Assembly: GCF_036323735.1 (NCBI RefSeq)
Contig: NC_086024.1
Span: 64,148,424 to 64,212,423, forward strand
Source: Rattus norvegicus
Taxonomy: Eukaryota; Chordata; Mammalia; Rodentia; Muridae
Reading direction: 5' to 3'
DNA: 64,000 bases
In this document: piece after piece, positions 57,299-64,000 of the stretch
Layout: each line of letters starts with the position of its first letter
Position numbering within the stretch: the first letter of the stretch is position 1
The notes under the pieces: generated by a model
What the model was told of the DNA's origin: nothing
Seen by the model: only the letters and a program-made list of their open reading frames with translations
The model's database searches: none
Translations under genes and position numbers: made by a program

Positions 57299-58361
57299 GT
57301 CTTGTACTGCACTTGGGTCTTGACAATCTTGTGTAATTACAGTCTGCCTAATAAAGATATTCTGTTGACTTAAACATGTGTCCAAGTTGTCTTTTCTGAT
57401 GGACACCTCACAAGAAGGCTTGATTGAACTCATATGTTGGTACAGCAAGCATTGAGCTATTGAACTATTTCCCCACCTCATGAGGTCTTAGTGTAAGAAG
57501 TTCACACTTCCCTCTTTTTCCTATAACACCTCTTTACAACTGCTGTGCCATGGGTTTTCTTCTAGTTTCTCTTGTCTTTCCTGAAGTTAATAGAAACAAT
57601 ATTCAGCTTTGAATTAATTGACATAATATCTAATATCTAAATGGCCATTCTACCATTGTTTCCTGAGCTTGGGTTGATTCCTTACCATAATTGTAATGGT
57701 AGATGCTCATTGGGTTCTTATTTGTTGTTAAGATTTCTTAAGGGAAAATTAAACCCGTTACTCTGACATGATGGTGGACCTAACACACATGAACACACAT
57801 GGGGTTGGGAGAGAAAAAGGAGAGAGAGACAGAGTCGGGGAAGAGTAGTAGCAGAAGATATTAGCATTTCTTGTGTAGAATAAGAATAAATTATTTTTGT
57901 GAAATGTGTGTGGGTTGCAATGTGCTATGTTTATTTAATGTAGGACATAGATTTAAAATGTTTACAAGTCAAATGTCAAAACAAATTCAAGCTTTAATTA
58001 TTCTAATTTATATTTTCCTTCCCAGAAATCCTTATACTTCATTGTGGATTTGGAGAGTCAGCAGGTTTAATAATAAAATACTCAGGGTGTGTGGTCACCA
58101 GACACACTTTTCTAGTGTCCCCTTCTCTGGTGGCATGCAGGAGGCAGAGTTGCTTGTTTCTTCAGGCCTTAGGTTGTGTCTAGCTTCACTTGAGGAAGTA
58201 TTTGGACAATAAAATAAGGTTTCTTTTGCAATTCTGCATCCTCTCCTGATAAGTTTAGCATTAGAGTATACTATTCCCTTTTTGTACTTAATTTTGTGTA
58301 TTGACTATCTGCTACTTTTGCAACAACATACTAAGATACAATAATTTTGTATTTTAAAATA
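57299..58361. other. Unique AT-rich stretch
   Basis: A 113-codon plus-strand frame (57871-58212) shows no recognised domain. Nothing else is identified. Confidence 0.4.
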
Positions 58362-58503
58362 TTTTTGAGACAAGGTCTTACTATGTACCTATGACTTGTC
58401 TAGAATATGCTCTATGTTTCAGGCTGGCCTGTAACCCACAGAGACCTTCCTTCCTCTGCCTCCCAAGTACGAGGATTAAAGGACTATTTCATTGTGCCTG
58501 GCC
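58362..58503 (-). mobile_element. B1-family SINE, antisense
   Basis: 'tttttgagacaaggtcttac', 'tttcaggctggcctgtaacc', 'cctctgcctcccaagtacga' and 'ggattaaaggactatttcat' are antisense B1/proto-B1 landmarks. Confidence 0.8.
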
Positions 58504-58941
58504 TTTAAATAAATATTTAAAAATAATGTGACATTATATTAATAAACTTGGGATTCCAAGTTCAAGAGAGCCTTCTATCCCCCTAGAGTTTATGATCACA
58601 GGGCTAATGATTACTGGGTCCTTGCCACTAAGAAGGGGGCTCAAAACTGTTAGTGCTTATTTAGTAGCGATATAATGATCCAATGAGCTTGTGAATTTGT
58701 CTAATGATGTAATCTAATAGGATATTCTTTTCCTATGTGATATAACTAAAGTGGGATCACAGCGATTTTCTGACTTCACCAAGAAGTAATCGATATGACT
58801 AATGTAATCAAATCTCCTGGGTAACTGTATGAAAATAACATCTTAAAAAGTCCTTTACACTTGTGAACCTCATTATGGAGCTCATTAATATCATAACTTT
58901 AAGATTTTACTGTTTTCAAAATCACAAGCCATTGAGCTAGG
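58504..58941. other. Unique AT-rich stretch
   Basis: Nothing recognised. Confidence 0.4.
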
Positions 58942-59030
58942 AGGGGTAGTGGCAAGTATCTGTAGTTCCGAATCATAAGTGGCAGAGGCAGGAAGTTTAC
59001 ATATTCTAGTGCTGTCTGGGTCTCAGAAGC
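58942..59030 (+). mobile_element. Degenerate proto-B1 SINE, sense
   Basis: 'ggggtagtggcaagtatctg', 'tagttccgaatcataagtgg' and 'cagaggcaggaagtt' follow the Alu/B1 order weakly. Confidence 0.4.
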
Positions 59031-59802
59031 CCCCATATCCCAATCATAGATCATTTTCTTGTCAATGACATCTATTTTGATACCTTATATGTTCTGACTT
59101 CAGTGATGTCAAAACCAGACTTTTTTTTTTTTTCGAATGAGATGACATTTTGTGACAAGTAACTTGTACATATTCTGGTTGGTGTTCCAAGGAGTCCTGC
59201 AGAGAGAAACGGTTGGTCTGAGCAATATGGTCTCATGTTGGGTCAAGTTTCCTCTTATACATAGAACACATGGTCTGTCGTTGCTTTTATATATTGTCTG
59301 ACAGGATACAGGACTTTTTTGTCACCTTCGTGAGTGGAACATATCTGCGAGCTGTGGCATCTTGATGTGTTCTTCAGGAAATTCAAGAGCTGGCCCTGGG
59401 CTCAGAATACTCAGATACCATGATTTAAATATGAAGGAAAATGTACTTTATCAGATTTGTTTTTTGTTGCCGCTTGTTTGTTTGGAATTTTGTCATTAGT
59501 TTCAAGTGAAAATCCTCAGGAAAGTTTTCAAAAGAAATATTACTAAAGATTTATTAGAAAATTACCATGTTAATGTATTATATTACAGTCACTAAAACTC
59601 TTTTGAGAAGGGTGAATAGCAAAATGAGAGTTTTGCTTTCCTTGATAGAAAATGTATGCCAGTTTAAATTATCTTTAGCTTTAAAAGTTTAATTGTTGTG
59701 ATGAAATATACTTCTTTAATAACCTACTTGTATTTTGGACCCCAGATTCTTTTTAAAGAATGATTGATTGATTAGTTCGCTTAAATTTATTTGAATTTTA
59801 AA
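59031..59802. other. Unique AT-rich stretch
   Basis: A T-run at 59121-59133. Nothing else recognised. Confidence 0.4.
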
Positions 59803-59933
59803 GATGTGGCTTCTATGTGTAGTCTCGGGTGTCCTGGAATTTGCTCTGTAGACTAGGCTGGCCTCAGACTCAGAAATCCACCTGCCTCTGCCTCCCAAGC
59901 GATGGGTTTACAGGTATGTTCCACCACCCACCT
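59803..59933 (-). mobile_element. B1 SINE, antisense
   Basis: 'gtgtcctggaatttgctctg', 'tagactaggctggcctcaga', 'ctcagaaatccacctgcctc' and 'tgcctcccaagcgatggg' are antisense B1 landmarks close to consensus. Confidence 0.88.
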
Positions 59934-59935
59934 TA

Positions 59936-60080
59936 TTTATTTTTTGTTTCATGTGTCTCAGTGTTTTACCTACATATGTGTCTGTATACCACATGCATGC
60001 AGAGCACCTTTGGAGGCCAGAAGTGGGGCATTGGATCCCCTGAAACTAGAGTACAGATGGTTCTGGGAGGTTGAACTTGG
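59936..60080 (-). mobile_element. B3-type SINE body, antisense
   Basis: 'catgtgtctcagtgttttac', 'accacatgcatgcagagcac', 'ctttggaggccagaagtggg' and 'cattggatcccctgaaacta' follow the antisense B3 body order. It abuts the B1 at 59803-59933. Confidence 0.7.
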
Positions 60081-63000
60081 CTTTTCTGGAAGGTGTATGG
60101 AAATTGCATAAATGAACATGAAGATCACAAAACTTTCTGAGGAGTATGACTGTGATGAATGATCAGTGATCAAAAATAAATTCAAAATCATATTCAAAGT
60201 GAGTTCAGGGTGTTCCAGCAGTATTCACCCTTGGTGTTGCTTTTACCTTGGCTTTCTGTACACAGAATGTCCACCACATGAAATTTTAGATTGTAATCCG
60301 AGGAGAACAATACCTATTGACACCCCAGTATTTCTGATTTTGGTGCTTCACAGATATAGTGCAAAGAAGAGAAATGCAGCATTCACCTTTGCCTCATCTG
60401 GTTTTATACTTATGTAACTTTTTAAAGTCTGTGGAACACACATGAAAATTTAAAAGAGAAGTGCAGTTGATAGCAGAAATAGAAGAGTGCCAGCCTTACA
60501 TTCAAAGCCATATGCCACACATTTACATTGCATTCGAGTTTTTATGTACAAAATCACCCAGAGTTCCTAGGTTCCTTTTCACTTATTTGCCTCTGTAGAG
60601 ACAGAGGAGAGCCATAGTGACATTTTGGTTTTCATATATTTTCAAAGGGGCTGTGTTCTGAAAACAGGTCTGAAATCAGTTTATCTTGAAATACTAGACT
60701 ATCCTGACATAGAAGATGACTTATTGGTACCTAAGGACTTACGTGTATACATGTATTTGTGTCATATCTGATTAGGAAAGTCCTAGGAAGGTTTTTGTAC
60801 CTTTATGAAGTAGTCATAACAGTTTTAGCTCAGCATCTTTTGTCTCTGGACGGTATAGCACCACATAAACCTGGCTTGGACCTTACTTTGTCTGTAGTTG
60901 GGTCATTCTCTTTCCTGCTCTCGAACTTTGTCCCATTTGCTCCTATGGCTGATGGTTTTAAATACTCAAGCCTGTTGTTAGTTTTAAGCCACGTCTAATT
61001 TACTTGCATTCTCTAGTTAGGTGATTAAATAAAGCTAGGTATGTTTGCATCCTCTGAGGCTCTGTTGGAATGCTTTGTACTCCTAAATACATAGAAGCCG
61101 ATCCTATGTCTTTCAAAATTCTTATGATACTATTTTATGTATTGAACTTTCCAGATTAATTTGTCAGTATCTACTTTTTCACTGGGATTTTTTTTATGTC
61201 AAAGTATTTACTATGACATCATCCTGAATGGCTAGTAGTTGTTATGGCTTCTAGTACACATATCCCATTAAATAGTGAATGGATAAAATACATATGCAGG
61301 TGACACGGGTCATGATTTATCTTCTTGCTTAAAATCTTTCTTTGATGGATGCGGGAGAGATAAACCAAAGCTAAGCATGTTTTTAAAATGCCATAATGAA
61401 CCCTATTAATTAATATTGATGATGCTTTACAAGTAAAGCTTTGCAACATGTTGCTGTAACTTATAAGGAACTCCACAACATACACAAGTCACTTGAAAGG
61501 CAACAATGATAACACAAATTGTTCTTCAAAGAAGTCACTGTGGATGAGAGAGGTACTGAGCATAGTGACTTTCAAGTATTTGTAGTGAATAATTACTGAA
61601 TGTTAAGAAACTTCGAACACGCAAGATTATCCTCCCATCCCAGCTTAATATAATGGGATATCTTCATTTATGACAATATTTCTTTTAAACAACCACTTCT
61701 TTTCTGTGCCTGCCAGTTTGGCATAGCTTTCTATGAAACGTTCGCTTCAGGTTCAAATCACCTGGATAAGATTATTTATATTCAAGGTTTTGTTGTTCCA
61801 TTTATCTTAAATGATGTGTCATCTGAGCTACATTGAATAATAGTGCCCTCTCTAGAATTATAACGTGTAGTTCATGACTGTGCTCTCCTGAGAGCCCAGA
61901 GGTTGCAGTAGACTCTAAGTTGCTAGCCATGCCAGGCTGCCAGAGCACGGTGACTTCTAACTCTTAGTGGCAGGGCAGGTGTTGCTGTTTTCTTTCCCTG
62001 GTGCGGCAAAGGTAGTCACAGAGTCTGCCTGCTGGCAGAAAGCAGGGAGAATTCTCTTTTCCTTTCTCAGTATTCTTCCTCTTTTTATTTTTAAACAGAA
62101 AGTTCCTTCTAAGCTAGATTGTTTTGGAGACAGTTGTAATCTGAGTCTTGGAAAGCATGTTTAGCTGGTGACTGACCATCCTGCGTGCACAGTGAGTGGA
62201 ATTTTGAGAGAGAGGTGCTTGATAGATGAGAACTATCAGATGGATATGGGAATGATTTCAGACAGAAAACTCTCTCAATCAGCTCTGGCTGTGGACTTAC
62301 TGCGCACTTGGAGAAATGCTTACTAAAACTTTTATTTGTAACACTATGCATAGATTTCTTTCTTTCTTCTTTGTCCTTAAAAAAATGTATTGCTTTGCAA
62401 ATAGCCAAAGAAATCCATCAAATGTCTTCAAGTCCTGGTGCAAAACTGAGATTGGAATATTTTTAAAGAACGTATTGATGGAGTTGGTTGGATGATAATA
62501 ATAATTAAAATTCGAATTATTTCATTTTAATTAGAGTCCCAGCTATCAAGCACCCCTGTCTCACAGGTCTACTTGCTGTGAGGGCACGATGGACAGTTAC
62601 CAGCTAACTATGCTTTCCAAGTCGGAGATTACAACCTCCTCTGAACAATCCAGCCCAGAAGGCATCTTCCGACTGGGCCCTGGTCTATGCTGGGCAAGTG
62701 AGCTATGTTCCCATGTCTCTACATATCGGTATATTGTTTCAGTCCCTCCATCACACACTCTCATGGGCTATGGAATGCTCAGATAGGCTCGCGTCTTACT
62801 ATTGCTTATGGTCTTCTATCTTTTTGTGTTTATGTTTCTTATTCTATTTTGGAGGAAGAAAACCATTTAACTTCTCTGACACTATATTCATAGTTTTATG
62901 ATAGGATGGAATATAATGTAGAAATATTGTTACTGCATTTCTTGGCATTCCACCAGTGACTGGATACGCAATAGATTACGTAATTGTATGTAAATGAGGT

Positions 63001-64000
63001 CCAATGGTCTCTCTGAGAGACAGCAAGCAAGAGAGGGAGAAAGTCTCTCATAGGAGTCACTCTCAGAGGGAGAGTGTCTATCATATTGTTAACTCCTAGT
63101 TATGAAGTTTATTTTCATGTTCTATTTTTATTTTCATGTTTTATTTTTCATGTTCTATATTTTAAGCCAAGCCTGGTGTGCCGCCTAAAAAACATTGCCA
63201 GTTTTGAGTCTGACACTAGTAAAAGTTTCCTTGGATTTCGCCTAAGTTAATATGATTGTGAATTGCTACAAATGTTAGTAACCTTTTTGAAGTAGCATTT
63301 AGTTTACAGGAAAATGTATGAAGTATTGACTACTTGCTTCAGGAACAACATGGATTAAGGGAGATCCAATGGAAGAAAATCTAATGTTTAATGTAGCTTT
63401 TATGCTTATAATTACTTATTTTTATTGGTTATATGAATAAAAAAATATTACTATCAGAAAGATGTGACCCTTCTGTTTCTTTTATGCCTTTCAAAAGACT
63501 AGTAAACTGCAATTTATTGCATACACGGGTCTGAATTGATTTGCTGATATTATATAATCAGAACATATTTTGGAATCCTCAAAAAATAAGTGTTTTTCTA
63601 TGAAACATTAAGTATTAAAGTGCTGCTTTATTGATAAACTGAATAGCAAAGAGAAATGAGATAGCTAGTGCCCTTAAGTTATTTTATAGATAGAATTTTT
63701 TGCTTCTTTATTCCCTGTATTTTTTTTCCTTTGTAACTATTAAGGATATATTTACTGTAAGTTTCTGACCTGTATTATACATTTGATAAATTGTTTTGGT
63801 ATGTTTGGGTGCATTATTCTAACAATATCACTTCTTAGAGTTGAAGAACAAATTCTATCTCTTCTTCCTTGGAGACTGATATCCCAAAAGCCAGGGAGGT
63901 ATTTATATGACCTCTCATGTGAGGATTGGGAAGGTCAAGTTTTACCCCACATTTACTTTATTATTTGTACCAGAGATTACTGAATGCTACATATGAGCAG
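60081..64000. other. Unique noncoding stretch to window end
   Basis: No transposon or gene is recognised over about 3.9 kb. The block 61860-62350 is GC-richer and repeat-free. An imperfect tandem of ATTTTCATGTTCTAT-type units lies at 63109-63162. Short frames lack coding signature. Confidence 0.35.
63109..63162. repeat. Imperfect ~19-bp tandem repeat
   Basis: Three variants of 'attttcatgttctattttt' in succession, the last truncated. Confidence 0.7.

Noticed and set aside
57871..58212. 113-codon plus-strand frame
   Set aside because: No recognisable motif. Initiation and composition are unremarkable in AT-rich DNA.
1..64000. A novel gene cluster or defence, phage or mobile system
   Set aside because: No intact multi-gene organisation, no operon-like spacing and no unknown large open frames. 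The content is ordinary rodent repeats in noncoding DNA.

Overview
This window is vertebrate nuclear DNA, almost certainly from a rat (Rattus) or a very close murine relative. I see no bacterial or viral gene organisation and no complete protein-coding gene. The species call rests on the interspersed repeats. Three copies of the rat-amplified ID SINE (BC1/tRNA-Ala type) each carry a target-site duplication. Two near-identical 5'-truncated L1 elements have a G-rich 3' UTR of the young rat L1 type. The remaining rodent repeats are B1, B2/B3 and B4 SINEs, Lx-type L1 3' ends and ERVL-MaLR LTRs, with mammal-wide MIR and L1M remnants beneath them. Family names are recalled by eye, so subfamily names are tentative.

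Layout. 1-2165: an old L1 3' end (+) broken up by a ~190-bp unit that recurs, twice more, on the far side of an ID element. 2166-9145: mostly unique AT-rich DNA plus ancient L1 and SINE fragments. 9145-12510: an ID SINE, TG/CA repeats, MIR pieces and a purine-rich 16/17-bp minisatellite. 13020-19860: MaLR LTRs, one with its internal region, plus B1-like and MIR pieces and a compound tetranucleotide array. 21225-25845: two Lx-type L1 3' ends, a second MaLR-type LTR, B1 and B3 SINEs and several microsatellites. 28598-29944: a young L1 with a perfect 17-bp duplication, inserted into a pre-existing tandem repeat. 31898-33128: two antisense L1 3' ends. 36262-36549: a large GAA/GGA tract. 36600-39270: an unusually repeat-free, CpG-retaining stretch. 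42481-42835: ancient L1M. 44300-47098: two L1 pieces head to head. 47548-47857: a B3-like SINE running into CT/CA repeats. 52220-52619: a second young L1 3' end. The rest to 64000 is unique DNA with scattered B1, B2 and B3 copies.

The open reading frames are either L1 ORF2 remnants, translated simple repeats, or short chance frames in AT-rich DNA, several of which open at non-ATG codons. One short ATG-initiated frame ending at a splice-donor-like site (43140 down to 42975, minus strand) is the only candidate for cellular coding sequence, and it is weak. The window therefore looks like a gene desert or a large intron. I found no convincing novel biological system. The most informative items are the repeat structures, the simple-sequence tracts likely to form non-B DNA, and a few repeat-free stretches that could be regulatory.
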